The translations under genes and the position numbers were made by a program. Shown one piece after another: positions 44,101 through 52,740 of a stretch of 64,000 nucleotides of DNA; the first letter of the stretch is position 1, and each line of letters begins with the position of its first letter. The DNA lies in contig JAABRD010000004.1 in NCBI GenBank assembly GCA_011391085.1, positions 1 to 64,000 of the forward strand. Reading direction: 5' to 3'. Origin of the DNA: Thiotrichaceae bacterium (GTDB taxonomy: Bacteria; Pseudomonadota; Gammaproteobacteria; Beggiatoales; Beggiatoaceae). Under the pieces are notes generated by a model. That model worked only from the letters and a program-made list of their open reading frames with translations, did no database searches and had not been told where the DNA came from.

Positions 44101-45920
44101 CCGAAATCAAAGCAGGGAACGGTGGCACAGCCAGTGCTGGCAAAGGTGGAGAGGGAGGCCGTGCCCAAGTCTTCGGCAAACTTGGTGGGAGTGGTTGGGG
44201 CGGCGCCGGCTTCGTTAACAGCCAAGGGAGTATAGTCGGCGGCAATGGCGGCAATGGTTCTTCAGTGGCTGGTCGAGGGGGTAACCTATGGATCGTAGGT
44301 ATTCCCAAGGTCCAGTTGGGGCCCGACCTAACCAATACAGATGGATGTATGCAGTGTTCTACCATTGACCGAATAGGACATTATGCTGGCACTGGTGGAA
44401 CGCCTAATGGTCAAAATGGTTGGGTACAAATTGAACCCAGTGTCATTTCAATCACGGCAGGCGAACAGGCCGAGATTAATGGTAGCGAGGTGACCATTTT
44501 TGGAGGCGATGACTGGACCTTGAATTTAAGCGATGCGAATAGTACCGTCGTCGAAGCCACTGACAATATCACATTGGCGGTTGGTAATAACAGCGTGATC
44601 GACCTGCGTGGCAATCGTAGTGCCATTCTGAAGGCTGGTGGGGAAGTGAAAATTTTTTCCAATCAGGTGTTATTAGACCCCGGTGTAACCTTGTCAGACA
44701 TTATCGAAGCACCCAAGATTACTCCCGCACCTAGCAAGATTCTGCGAAATGTTATGCTGTCTGGTTCAAGTCAAGTGGCAGGCCAACCAGGGGTCACTTT
44801 ACCCATTCGCTTTACAATCAGCAATGGAGGTCCACAAGATGATACTTATCAAGTGGTCACGAGTAACTCGACAGGTTGGCGTTCAGAAACGACGGTTGCT
44901 GTTCAAGGTCTGGATTCTCTTGATGTGGAACTGGGAGTTAAGTTACCTTCTCAGATTGGAGATGCGAAAGTCATCACGATAGTAGCCACTTCACAGTCCG
45001 ACCCAGAAGCCACCTCAAGTATGGAGGTTCGCGCCGTTGTCACCGCAGAGGGTGAAAAAGGGGATGTCAATCTGATTGGCAGTGGTGATACGACCACAGA
45101 TAGTGACGGTTACCTCTCCATCACACCGATTTGTACGCCTACCCCAGACGTACCGATGTTAGGCGATTGGCACTGTGATTGGCTGGTAGAACTGAGTCCT
45201 GACGCGCCCGAGGCGATAGCCAAAGACGTTCAAGTGACCGTCACGATACCCACAGGTGTCACGGTTCAAACAGCCACTGCCGAGGTGGGTGACCTTACCT
45301 CTGACTCGACTCAGGTTCGCTGGACTCTCCATGACCTCAGTACCACGGGCGTGAATCATGCCACCCTCTCCTTGGCCATGAAACTAACCGATATGTACTT
45401 GTTAGCCATCACCCAACAAGCAACCGTCACGGCGACGAACTACCCCGCGCAAACCGCCCGGGCCCGCACCGCTATCCTGATTGACGACTCGATAAAAGTG
45501 GACCTAGCCTTAGTCATAGACATCACCGGCAGTATGCGAAGCGAAATGGATGGCCTCAAGGCGGCCTTGGAGAAATTCATTGCCACCCTTGACGCCCGCC
45601 AATCCCCCACAGTTGCCTTAGTGGTTTTCAAAGACGTGGCGACGGTGAAAGCCTTTACCAAGGACCTCACGATGCTTCTCAAGATCATTGACACCTTGAA
45701 AGCCGATGGCGGTGGTACGTGCCACGAAGCATCAGTGGAGGCGTTAGCGAAAGTCGCCCGCCATGTTAAAGCAGGGGGTCAAATCTGGTTTGCCACCGAT
45801 GCGTCACCTTATCCTGACTCTGATGTGCCAGCGGTTCTGGACTTATTAAAGACTCAGAACATTCGCTTCCATGCCACGGTGACGGGAGATTGTAGGGAAG
45901 TCAATAGTCTAAATGAATAG
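41112..45920 (+). CDS. Exported subtilase with anchor-D repeats and C-terminal vWA domain
   Basis: 1602 residues. Signal peptide (about 25-50, VAGVLVFLGLWFPVVSVAQ). S8 peptidase with the catalytic triad D199 (VLDTGVD), H257 (HGTHVAG) and S433 (GTSMAAPHVAG). Three choice-of-anchor D (HYDIN-like) repeats at about 495-815, each with 'NFGNV' and 'C.ITV.F.P'. A Gly-rich beta region (about 975-1065). A vWA domain with metal site D1470-x-T-G-S and TDASP. The chain stops soon after the fifth strand of the vWA domain, beside a family F hairpin, so its C-terminus may be truncated. Probably secreted or surface-attached. Confidence 0.9.
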   Translation: MWMRYWFLYIGNDRDGRLPWRGRWVRQFVAGVLVFLGLWFPVVSVAQELTVPQAVLDSLNQTDSARVIIGLKMRTLTEGTLSSPTAVASQRESIAYLQAQFLNQLNEDVWGLSGIGGIASDMMGRFAIKAEVSFQTIPYLAMTVDSWVLTHIQNNPYISSIEEDRIVPPTLSESVPLIGADLAWTEGYTGAGQAVAVLDTGVDKGHSFFTGKVIAEACYSTTDFMNGSTTVCPNGSRQQIGIGAGVSCDSGISGCAHGTHVAGIAAGNGSLKGVAKDANIIAIQVFSRFNSSSSCGTRPAPCALSYTSDQNSGLEEVLTLHQSGIKIAAVNVSIGGGKYFTACDSKNYSTKAAIDNLRSVGIATVISSGNDGYTDSIGSPACISSAVSVGATDKTDNVASYSNSASMLKVLAPGSSITSSVPADGTAAWNGTSMAAPHVAGAWAVLKSAVPNATVSQALNCLTTTGQSIYDSRNGITKPRIKVDAAITCLVPPPTLEVAPTSYNFGNVTVGSFSTAQTITLSNTGGKDLVLATINLVNAIDFVLNDTCSNTTLVPKQTCSIRVVFGPQSAGTKATTLSIPSNDPNRSTVTVSLTGNGVALIPNIEVTPTSRNFGNVSVDTTTTIQTFIVSNTGNTNLSLGTLSWTGTPGEFLATNGCTNGLTLAPAVACSITVAFQPQSPGAKSATFSLASNDPDTSNLLVTVTGNGVFPNIQVTPTIVHFGNVKVGATSTTQVVTVSNMGDGNLSIQPLTLSANTEFAFVSNGCSGITLAPNGTCSVAIRFQPTTANTQSGSLSIPSNDPDTSNWSVTLTGKGIIVPSLGCESPATGTALTPTIVSIQDGSWTDINTWDVGDRYPNLSSDVVLVNNHIITDLPAKITIDTLCNHGTLSSRTDSSLEIQAKGGFYNYASGIIKGEDGANDPTSSACHIGKDVTLKAAAGVQSHDKYGDLWYYTHRSTSPIVNDGKILGGAGQDGTSCGGKGGNVTVLGHGITNHSLAEIKAGNGGTASAGKGGEGGRAQVFGKLGGSGWGGAGFVNSQGSIVGGNGGNGSSVAGRGGNLWIVGIPKVQLGPDLTNTDGCMQCSTIDRIGHYAGTGGTPNGQNGWVQIEPSVISITAGEQAEINGSEVTIFGGDDWTLNLSDANSTVVEATDNITLAVGNNSVIDLRGNRSAILKAGGEVKIFSNQVLLDPGVTLSDIIEAPKITPAPSKILRNVMLSGSSQVAGQPGVTLPIRFTISNGGPQDDTYQVVTSNSTGWRSETTVAVQGLDSLDVELGVKLPSQIGDAKVITIVATSQSDPEATSSMEVRAVVTAEGEKGDVNLIGSGDTTTDSDGYLSITPICTPTPDVPMLGDWHCDWLVELSPDAPEAIAKDVQVTVTIPTGVTVQTATAEVGDLTSDSTQVRWTLHDLSTTGVNHATLSLAMKLTDMYLLAITQQATVTATNYPAQTARARTAILIDDSIKVDLALVIDITGSMRSEMDGLKAALEKFIATLDARQSPTVALVVFKDVATVKAFTKDLTMLLKIIDTLKADGGGTCHEASVEALAKVARHVKAGGQIWFATDASPYPDSDVPAVLDLLKTQNIRFHATVTGDCREVNSLNE

Positions 45921-45926
45921 ACGCAC

Positions 45927-45965
45927 GAAGAAACTCAGTTTCTTTGAAAAAACTGAGTTTCTGGC
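45927..45965. repeat. Family F hairpin (GAAACTCAGTTTCTTT type)
   Basis: AGAAACTCAGTTTCTTTG / AAAAACTGAGTTTCTGG: two linked small palindromes. Relatives: 2155-2190, 23239-23300, 37141-37158, 40984-41000, 48027-48050, 57747-57763 and 58110-58145. It lies between convergent genes and may terminate transcription of either. Confidence 0.65.
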
Positions 45966-46001
45966 CACCGTTGATTTCAGATGAGTTGCGTTAATCCTAG
46001 A

Positions 46002-47510
46002 TTACTTCGCTACCATTCTATCTCGCAAATATGACACCTTCAATGACGACTTAGGTTTCAACTTAGGTGGTGCCGATTGTCTCTTATGATGCACCAGTAA
46101 TAACGCCAACGCACAAGAAGCCATGCGGCTGAGAACCGTGTCAGCGCGACTGGTTAAGGCAATGGGGACTCGGGCACCTAAGACGATTCCAGAGGATTGT
46201 GCGCCAGAGAGATATTCCAGTTGTTTAGCTAACATATTGCCAGCTTCCAAATCTGGGGCAACCAGTATATCGGCACGTCCTGCCACATCTGATTCAATCC
46301 CTTTAATGCGGGCCGCTTCTTCCGAAATCGCATTGTCAAAAGCCAGCGGACCGTCAATGAGGCCACCGGTGATTTGCTTACGATGGGCCATTTTACATAT
46401 CGCGGCCGCTTCTAAAGTAGAACGCATTTTCATGTTGACCGTTTCCACAGCGGCTAAGATGGCCACTTTGGGTTGTTCCAATTTCAAAGCGTGGGCTAAG
46501 TCAATGGCATTTTGGACAATGTCCACCTTCTCTTCTAAAGAAGGGTCAATATTAATCGCGGCGTCCGTGATAAATAAAGGACGTGGATGGCCGGGGACAT
46601 CCATCATAAAGACGTGACTCATCCGACGCGCCGTGGAAATCCCCGTCCCCCGTTGTACGGCGGCCCGCATCAATTCGTCAGTATGCAAACTGCCCTTCAT
46701 AATCGCATCCACTTCCCCCGCCCGGGCCAGCGCAACGGCCTTAGTAGCCGCTTCATGACTGTGTTCCGTGTCAATCACCTGATATTGCGATAAATCAATG
46801 CCTTCCTGTTCTGCGATGGCTTGAATTTTTAACAGGGGACCTACGATAACAGGGATGATAAGATTGGCCCGACTGGCGTCAATGGCACCCAGTAGAGAAT
46901 TACGGTCCGCGGGGTGGACGATGGCCATCCGAATGGGGTCGTAGTCAGCCGTCATCGCCACCAAGCGTTCCAATTGGGCCCCTGGATTGGCTACCTGAAA
47001 TTTGGGTAACACAGCCTTCGGACGCTTAATTTTTTCAGATGGGGCAAAGACTTCAGCCTGACCCGTGCAAACCAATTCTTGGTTGGCATCTATCGTTTGA
47101 CAGTCAAACGTGACCGTCTGTTCCTGGGAATTTTTGTCAACCACCTTGATAGTCACCGTCAAGGTATCGCCTAACATAATGGGGCGATGAAATTTCAAAT
47201 CCTGTTTGCGGTAAACCGTCCCTGCCCCTGGTAATTGAGTGCCTAGCAAATTTGAAATTAAAGCGGCACTCCATAAACTATGTCCACTCAACTTTTGAGA
47301 TTGCTGGTCTTGGGCAAATTCGCTATCTGTATGAGTGGGATTGACATCGCCCGACATGAGGGCAAACAGATGAATATCATCTGCGGTCAATATGCGTGTC
47401 AATGTCGCAGAATCACCGGGATGAATTTCATCAAAGGTTTTATTTTCAATAAATTCCATAACATGTAACCTCGCTGCGGAATCTTTTAGGAATTGGGTAT
47501 TGCGTTTCAT
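46002..47510 (-). CDS. Bifunctional MaoC-like enoyl-CoA hydratase / phosphate acetyltransferase
   Basis: 502 residues. Residues ~20-160 are a MaoC hot-dog hydratase (DIHLFALMSGDVNPTHTD, with the Asp-His dyad). Residues ~185-490 are a phosphotransacetylase domain (SAKELGLAL-like central helices, VEGPLAFDNA-like IDGPLAFDNA, and PDLEAGNMLAKQLEYL). The family links acyl-CoA to acyl-phosphate, in acetate or polyhydroxybutyrate-related metabolism. Two equally good starts exist, each with GAGGT 8 bases upstream: 47510 (used) and 47459, which matches the usual N-terminus MEFIENKTFDEI. No acetate kinase gene is adjacent. Two TGCA-rich dyads lie upstream. Confidence 0.92.
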   Translation of the reverse strand: MKRNTQFLKDSAARLHVMEFIENKTFDEIHPGDSATLTRILTADDIHLFALMSGDVNPTHTDSEFAQDQQSQKLSGHSLWSAALISNLLGTQLPGAGTVYRKQDLKFHRPIMLGDTLTVTIKVVDKNSQEQTVTFDCQTIDANQELVCTGQAEVFAPSEKIKRPKAVLPKFQVANPGAQLERLVAMTADYDPIRMAIVHPADRNSLLGAIDASRANLIIPVIVGPLLKIQAIAEQEGIDLSQYQVIDTEHSHEAATKAVALARAGEVDAIMKGSLHTDELMRAAVQRGTGISTARRMSHVFMMDVPGHPRPLFITDAAINIDPSLEEKVDIVQNAIDLAHALKLEQPKVAILAAVETVNMKMRSTLEAAAICKMAHRKQITGGLIDGPLAFDNAISEEAARIKGIESDVAGRADILVAPDLEAGNMLAKQLEYLSGAQSSGIVLGARVPIALTSRADTVLSRMASCALALLLVHHKRQSAPPKLKPKSSLKVSYLRDRMVAK

Positions 47511-47639
47511 AATGTTTTACCTCATTTAGTGTAGCATTTTTCAGCCATTTTGTATTATTTAATATTGCTTGCATTTTTTTCTCCAAAATAGGTAAGTGGT
47601 TGAAAATAATAATGATATGAATTTATGTTGCACCCCTTG

Positions 47640-47654
47640 TATTGCAGTGCAATA
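47640..47654. promoter_or_regulatory. Perfect 15-bp dyad TATTGCAGTGCAATA
   Basis: A perfect inverted repeat 130-145 bases upstream of the MaoC-Pta gene. The TTGCA-n-TGCAA core is like operators of PhaR-type regulators of polyhydroxybutyrate granules. Similar half-sites (TTGCTTGCATTT near 47566 and GTTGCACC near 47628) surround it. The regulator assignment is an inference. Confidence 0.4.
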
Positions 47655-47739
47655 ATATATGGCTATTCTTGTCTCTGTTAATAATTCTAGCATATCACTT
47701 TGAGTTTGACAGCCCTTTATGAAAAATATTTAATGACTT

Positions 47740-47756
47740 ATGTTGCGCTACAACAT
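47740..47756. promoter_or_regulatory. Dyad ATGTTGCGCTACAACAT
   Basis: A 17-bp inverted repeat with 6-bp arms ATGTTG/CAACAT, about 85 bases from the 15-bp dyad. It may be a second operator in the 575-bp gap between the divergent MaoC-Pta and WD40-TIR genes. Confidence 0.3.
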
Positions 47757-47779
47757 CACCGCCCGCGTATGTTGAAATT

Positions 47780-48016
47780 CCTTGTGACTTTTATCCTGGT
47801 GGTGTTTGGAAAAATGAGGGGGAAAGGGTGCGTTATTAACGCACCCTACTTGCTGTTTGCAACGTAGCAACGTAGGGTGCGTTAGGCGCGTGTGTTTGCG
47901 CCGTAACGCACCTTTGTTGAAATTTCCTAACGCACCTTTGTTGACATTCCCTGTGACTTTTGTCCTGATGGTGTTTGGAAAAATGGGGGAAAGGGTGCGT
48001 TAGTAACGCACCCTAC
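47780..48016. repeat. Two ~65-bp direct repeats with GGGTGCGTTA palindromes
   Basis: TGTGACTTTTATCCTGGTGG through GGTGCGTTATTAACGCACCC at about 47790-47848 recurs as TGTGACTTTTGTCCTGATGG through GGTGCGTTAGTAACGCACCC at 47950-48014. Between them are further GTAGGGTGCGTTAGGCGCG and TAACGCACCTTTGTTG copies. This is a different palindromic family from the others. Confidence 0.8.
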
Positions 48017-48085
48017 ATTCATTCAATATCACAGAAACTTAGTTTCTCTCTTTTCTATATTCATTCAATTCCAAAGGTGTAACCC

Positions 48086-51000
48086 ATGACCAAGGTCTCC
48101 ACCCCCAACGGTTTTACTTTAAACCAAGTTTTTGAAGGCCATTCTGAAACCATCAATCGTTTGGATTTTTCCCCAGATGGTCATCTCCTGGCTTCGTCTT
48201 CCTTTGATGGCACGATTATTTTTTGGGAACTTCGCACCGGCCAATTACAACGTCGCTTTAAAACGGCTTCAGGTTATCCACGTACTTTGAAATTTTCTCC
48301 TGATGGCGTTTGGTTGGCGGTAGGATGCCATGATAAAACGATTCAGTTATGGCATCATGGTAAACTAGAACATACGTTAGTCAAACATCAGGGGAGTGTG
48401 AATACCGTCGGTTGGTCCCCCGATAATCGTTGGTTGGCTTCAGGGGCCGAAGATGGGAAAGTTATCCTCTGGGATACGCAATCTTGGCAAGTTTGTCAAA
48501 TTCTCACCGGTCATTCCAGAAGTGTCAATACGCTAGAATTTTCGCCTACAGGGGACTATCTTGCATCTGGTGCAGATGATAAGTTGATTCAGTTTTGGTC
48601 ACCATTGACAGGCCAATTGCAACGGACTCTCAAAGGACACACTGGGATGGTCTTAAACGTGGCTTGTTCGCCCACGCAACCCTTGCTACTATCGGCTGCC
48701 AGTGATAAAACGATTCGAGTGTGGGAGACCGAGACGGGACGCCTTCTCAGAGTGTTAGAAGGACATACGGATGTGGTTTATAAACTGGCATTTTCCCATG
48801 ATGGGCAATTACTGGCTTCTCAGGGGGATGACCACACCGTGCGATTTTGGCGAGGAGATGCGAGTGCCCCGGTGGCCGTGTTGGAGGAGTCTGCGGAATC
48901 TCAATTATGGTTGGGTGGTTTGGCCTTTCATCCGCAACAACCTTGGCTGGCTACGTTGGGAGATAAAAGTCGGGTGATTCGGCTATGGCAGTTGGATATT
49001 CAAGCCATTTTGGCACAGCAACCGGTGAAAAATCGCCGCCGAACGGGTTTAACCGAATGGTGGACTAAAATTCGTCAGTGGGTGAACACCGCCACCGTTT
49101 CGGCGCCTGTCACCGCTACCACCACTGCGTCTTTGGTGGGGCCAACATCTGCTTCTCCACCACCTGTTTTGCTATCTCCTCCCGTGCATTATACTACGGC
49201 TAAAATTGCCCTAGTGGGAGACAGTGGCGTAGGCAAAACGGGTTTAGGTTGGCGAATTGCCCACGGTCATTTTAAGGAACACGCTTCGACGCATGGTCAA
49301 CAATTTTGGGTGATTGAAGACTTTGGCGCGACTCGTGAAGATGGTACCGAATGTGAAGCAGTCTTATGGGATTTGGCGGGGCAACCGGATTATCGTTTAA
49401 TTCATGCGTTGTTTTTAGACGACGTGGATTTAGCCTTGGTATTATTTGACCCCACGCATCCCCACGAACCGCTAAAAGGCGTTGAATACTGGCTAAATCA
49501 GTTACATCATCATTGTCTCAAGAGAACCTGTCACAGTATTTTAGTTGGGGCACGGGTGGACCGCGGGATGCCTACTTTGACGAAGGAGGAGTTGCAACAT
49601 TTTTGTCAAACGCAGAAAGTGACGCATGGTTATCTTCTTAGCAGCGCGGCAACGGGTGAAGGATTGTCAGAATTGATGCAGCGGATTCGCCAGGCGATTT
49701 GTTGGGAGGAGATGACCACTACCGTGACGACGGTCACGTTTAGGCGCATTAAAGATTTTGTATTAGCGTTGAAAGAAGATAATCAGAGAACCGCGGTGTT
49801 ATGGAGTCCTGCCCATATTCGTACTCAACTGTCGCAACTGGACCCACACTGGCAATTTAGCGAAGCCGAATTGCTGACCGCCTTGCAACATTTAGCCACG
49901 CATGGCTATGTCTCTCTTTTGCGCAGTTCTCAGGGTGAAACTTTTATCCTTCTCGTTCCAGAATTGCTAACCAATTTAGCCTCCTCATTAGTGTTAGAAG
50001 CACGTCGCCATGAGAAGGGACTAGGGGCTTTGGAAGAACAGCGAGTGTTGTGTGGAGGATATAAATTGGCCGAACTGCAATCCCTGTTACCGAAAGAACA
50101 GGAAGTGTTACTGGACGCGACCCTGGTTCTCTTTTTAGAACACACGGTTTGCTTTCGGGAACCGTTTGAAGGTCAAACCCTATTGGTCTTTCCTAGCTTG
50201 ATTAATCAAAAACGGCCGGCTTTGGATAAGGTCCCCATGGTGGAAGACGTTTCTTATACGGTGACCGGGGCGGTAGAAAATATTTATGCCTCGCTAGTGG
50301 TCTTGTTAGGATATACCAATATGTTCACCCGTATCCATCACTGGCAAAATCAAGCCCAATATGAGATTGGGGGTGGGGTCAGAATGGCAGAGGCAGAGAG
50401 AGAAGCACGAATGGAATTATGTGGTTTCCACAAATTGGAAGAACGTGAAGGGGAACTGGAGTTGGTCTTATCTTTCAGTCGTTATACTCAAGAAGCCAAT
50501 AAAGTTTTATTTAGACAGTTAGTCGAACGTTTTCTACAGGGACGCGAAGTGACGGTGACTTCTTATTGGCCAGTGGTGTGTAGCGTCTGTGGCTATCAAC
50601 AGGAACGTAGCGAAGTCACGAAACGCTTGAAAACTAGCAAGTCATTTATGTTTTGTGGCGAATGTGGTGGCAAAATTAAATTGTCCAGCGTCTCTGGTGA
50701 AGAGAAGGAACCGCGGGACGAAAAAACGGTGAAAACGGTAGAAACTGGCGAAGTTCTTGCAGAACGGCACCTGTTGGAATCTGAACAATTGTTAGCCTAC
50801 GGACGTACTCAATTTGCCAAGGCGTTAGTGTGGGTCAAAGGATATTTACGAGACCGTACCCCCTCGCAACCCTCGCCCAGTTGTTTTATCAGCTATGCGT
50901 GGGGGGTGCCTGAACACGAACGATGGGTACGCAAATTTGCAGAGGACATGTTAGATGGGGGAGTCGAAGTGATTTTAGACGATTGGGATAATGCCATTAT

Positions 51001-51388
51001 TGGTTCTAGCGTCCCTCGTTTTATTAGTCGTTTAGAAACCTGCGATTTCATTGTGGTCGTGGGTACGCCACTGTTTTTAGATAAATATCAAAATCGAGTG
51101 TCTGCCACAGGCAGCGTGGTGGCTGCGGAAGTGGATTTAATTGCCCAACGGTTGATTCGCACGGAGACGGAAAAAAGTACCGTGTTACCAATTCTGTTAG
51201 CAGGTGAGGACCGTACCTCTTTACCCGCTTTATTGAGAGGACGTTCTTATGCGGATTTTCGGGACAGCATTTTTTATTTTAGTCGATTATTTGATTTGCT
51301 GTTAACCATGTATCGGATTGATTTTCGGGATTCTAGTGTACGTGATTTGCGAGAAGAGTTACGGGCAGAGGCGCAACGGGGGAGATGA
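48086..51388 (+). CDS. WD40 - Ras-like GTPase - zinc ribbon - TIR/SEFIR protein
   Basis: 1100 residues, no signal peptide. Residues ~10-305: seven WD40 blades (GHSETIN, HQGSVNT, GHSRSVN, GHTGMVL, GHTDVVY and two weaker). Residues ~370-545: a ROC-like GTPase with P-loop GDSGVGKT (K384), switch DLAGQPDYR, and an altered base-recognition motif ARVD in place of NKxD. Residues ~550-820: COR-like winged-helix and linker region. C832xxC835 and C857xxC860: zinc ribbon. Residues ~930-1100: a TIR/SEFIR domain (SCFISYAWGVPEHERWV, ILDDWD, VVVGTPLFLDKYQ). It resembles an innate-immune-type sensor-switch-effector chain. Antiphage or cell-signalling function is inferred; no accessory gene is adjacent. Confidence 0.88.
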   Translation: MTKVSTPNGFTLNQVFEGHSETINRLDFSPDGHLLASSSFDGTIIFWELRTGQLQRRFKTASGYPRTLKFSPDGVWLAVGCHDKTIQLWHHGKLEHTLVKHQGSVNTVGWSPDNRWLASGAEDGKVILWDTQSWQVCQILTGHSRSVNTLEFSPTGDYLASGADDKLIQFWSPLTGQLQRTLKGHTGMVLNVACSPTQPLLLSAASDKTIRVWETETGRLLRVLEGHTDVVYKLAFSHDGQLLASQGDDHTVRFWRGDASAPVAVLEESAESQLWLGGLAFHPQQPWLATLGDKSRVIRLWQLDIQAILAQQPVKNRRRTGLTEWWTKIRQWVNTATVSAPVTATTTASLVGPTSASPPPVLLSPPVHYTTAKIALVGDSGVGKTGLGWRIAHGHFKEHASTHGQQFWVIEDFGATREDGTECEAVLWDLAGQPDYRLIHALFLDDVDLALVLFDPTHPHEPLKGVEYWLNQLHHHCLKRTCHSILVGARVDRGMPTLTKEELQHFCQTQKVTHGYLLSSAATGEGLSELMQRIRQAICWEEMTTTVTTVTFRRIKDFVLALKEDNQRTAVLWSPAHIRTQLSQLDPHWQFSEAELLTALQHLATHGYVSLLRSSQGETFILLVPELLTNLASSLVLEARRHEKGLGALEEQRVLCGGYKLAELQSLLPKEQEVLLDATLVLFLEHTVCFREPFEGQTLLVFPSLINQKRPALDKVPMVEDVSYTVTGAVENIYASLVVLLGYTNMFTRIHHWQNQAQYEIGGGVRMAEAEREARMELCGFHKLEEREGELELVLSFSRYTQEANKVLFRQLVERFLQGREVTVTSYWPVVCSVCGYQQERSEVTKRLKTSKSFMFCGECGGKIKLSSVSGEEKEPRDEKTVKTVETGEVLAERHLLESEQLLAYGRTQFAKALVWVKGYLRDRTPSQPSPSCFISYAWGVPEHERWVRKFAEDMLDGGVEVILDDWDNAIIGSSVPRFISRLETCDFIVVVGTPLFLDKYQNRVSATGSVVAAEVDLIAQRLIRTETEKSTVLPILLAGEDRTSLPALLRGRSYADFRDSIFYFSRLFDLLLTMYRIDFRDSSVRDLREELRAEAQRGR

Positions 51389-51411
51389 GAGAAGTTTCAA
51401 CAGGGGGTATT

Positions 51412-51543
51412 GGTGGACTAGAGGCTTCAGCCGGTGAACGTGCCACAGCCCCCGGCTGAAGCCTCTAGTCCCGCTTTATATAAATGCCGGACCAGAGACT
51501 TTAGTCGGAAGAAGTACTGGTGGACTAGAGGCTTTAGCCGGTG
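51412..51543. repeat. Family A cluster
   Basis: Forward (GGTGGACTAGAGGCTTCAGC), inverted, then two more forward copies between the WD40-TIR gene and the convergent SGNH gene. Confidence 0.82.
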
Positions 51544-51597
51544 GCTTTCGCAACTTCATCTCCCCTAACCTTGTACCTCTTGTTACCCAAGACGACT

Positions 51598-52740
51598 TCA
51601 AAACCCACGACGTTGTTGAATTATCTTTAACACCTCTTCAGCAAATCGTCGGTTCACTTCGTGAGAAAAATGGAAACCATCACGGGCAGTATTTTTCGGG
51701 TTGTCCGCCGGGGCAAGAGTATGAGAACTCAGCGTGGGTATATCATTCTCAACAATCGTCTTAGCCAATGCCTGGTATAAATGGTCCGCATAGCCGCGAA
51801 TATTAAAAAGCAGGAGTAACGGTATTTGACCGTCATTACGGACTTGATGGACAAACTCTGTGACTATCCAACGTAACGTGTGAATCACTTCAGCGTTTTC
51901 ATTAAACCCGCGCTGTGGGTGGTAAATGCCACTTTTGACTTCCCGTGCCACCTTCTTAGCCCAGGACCTGCGCAAAAATCGGAGAAGTACAAAGTCATCC
52001 ATGACATTTTCAGAGAAGAGAAAAGGATGATAATAACTGTCTTCGGTGCGCAACTCTTGAACATATTTTTCCCACAAAACTGGGTCGTGTAAAACACGTC
52101 GAAAATCGTCCACTGTGCGAATGGTCGGCCACACTTCTTCAATATGGTCTCCCACTTGATGGTATCTGGGATAGGTATAGGGAAGTGGATATTCAAATTC
52201 TTGATTTAAGCCTGTGATGGTCGTCATTCCTAAGACATTGGAAGAACTGATTCCCATGACCACCACTTGCGCAGAATGTCTGCCACGGTCCAGTTGATAA
52301 AGTTTGTAAGAATGATTGGGAGGCGCCGCAGGACCGCCTAAAAAGCGTACGGTCACCTGCGGTGCCACCTTTTCCAAAGCGATTCCCAGATGTTGGACGA
52401 AAGACATCCCATACATGGCTACTAACAATCCATCTGGCGTTTTGGGAAGCGTGGGTTTCGTCTGCCAACGGGTAGAGTCAAGCCATCCCGTCAGCGTAAC
52501 GGGAATGGTCGTCTCATCGGTCGGTCCCACCATGCGACGAATCTTGCCTTCCACCGACCGTCCATATTCCAAATATCGTTGGAGGGCGTTAGGTTCTGCC
52601 GGTGGCAAACGATAGGGTACCGCCAGATACAGGATGATTTCGAAAATCAATAACCATAACAGTGTCCCGCCAAGCACTGTGGCAGTGGTAAGCACAGGTG
52701 AGTCTTTAGAAGGCGAAGTAAATAAATTCTTGAGTGGCAT
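51598..52740 (-). CDS. SGNH-like membrane-anchored protein partnered with an MBOAT acyltransferase
   Basis: 380 residues with one N-terminal membrane helix (about 22-42), then a periplasmic domain. The weak SGNH hallmarks are GMSF (nucleophile position) about residue 115 and a C-terminal DGFHFSHEVNRRFAEEV, where Asp and His would complete the triad. It overlaps the upstream MBOAT gene by 35 bases. MBOAT plus SGNH/AlgJ-like pairs O-acetylate exported polysaccharides; this protein would be the periplasmic transfer partner. The substrate is unknown. Confidence 0.7.
   Translation of the reverse strand: MPLKNLFTSPSKDSPVLTTATVLGGTLLWLLIFEIILYLAVPYRLPPAEPNALQRYLEYGRSVEGKIRRMVGPTDETTIPVTLTGWLDSTRWQTKPTLPKTPDGLLVAMYGMSFVQHLGIALEKVAPQVTVRFLGGPAAPPNHSYKLYQLDRGRHSAQVVVMGISSSNVLGMTTITGLNQEFEYPLPYTYPRYHQVGDHIEEVWPTIRTVDDFRRVLHDPVLWEKYVQELRTEDSYYHPFLFSENVMDDFVLLRFLRRSWAKKVAREVKSGIYHPQRGFNENAEVIHTLRWIVTEFVHQVRNDGQIPLLLLFNIRGYADHLYQALAKTIVENDIPTLSSHTLAPADNPKNTARDGFHFSHEVNRRFAEEVLKIIQQRRGF

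Noticed and set aside
46123..46617. 164-codon plus-strand frame
   Set aside because: Antisense to the phosphotransacetylase domain, which has strong motif support.
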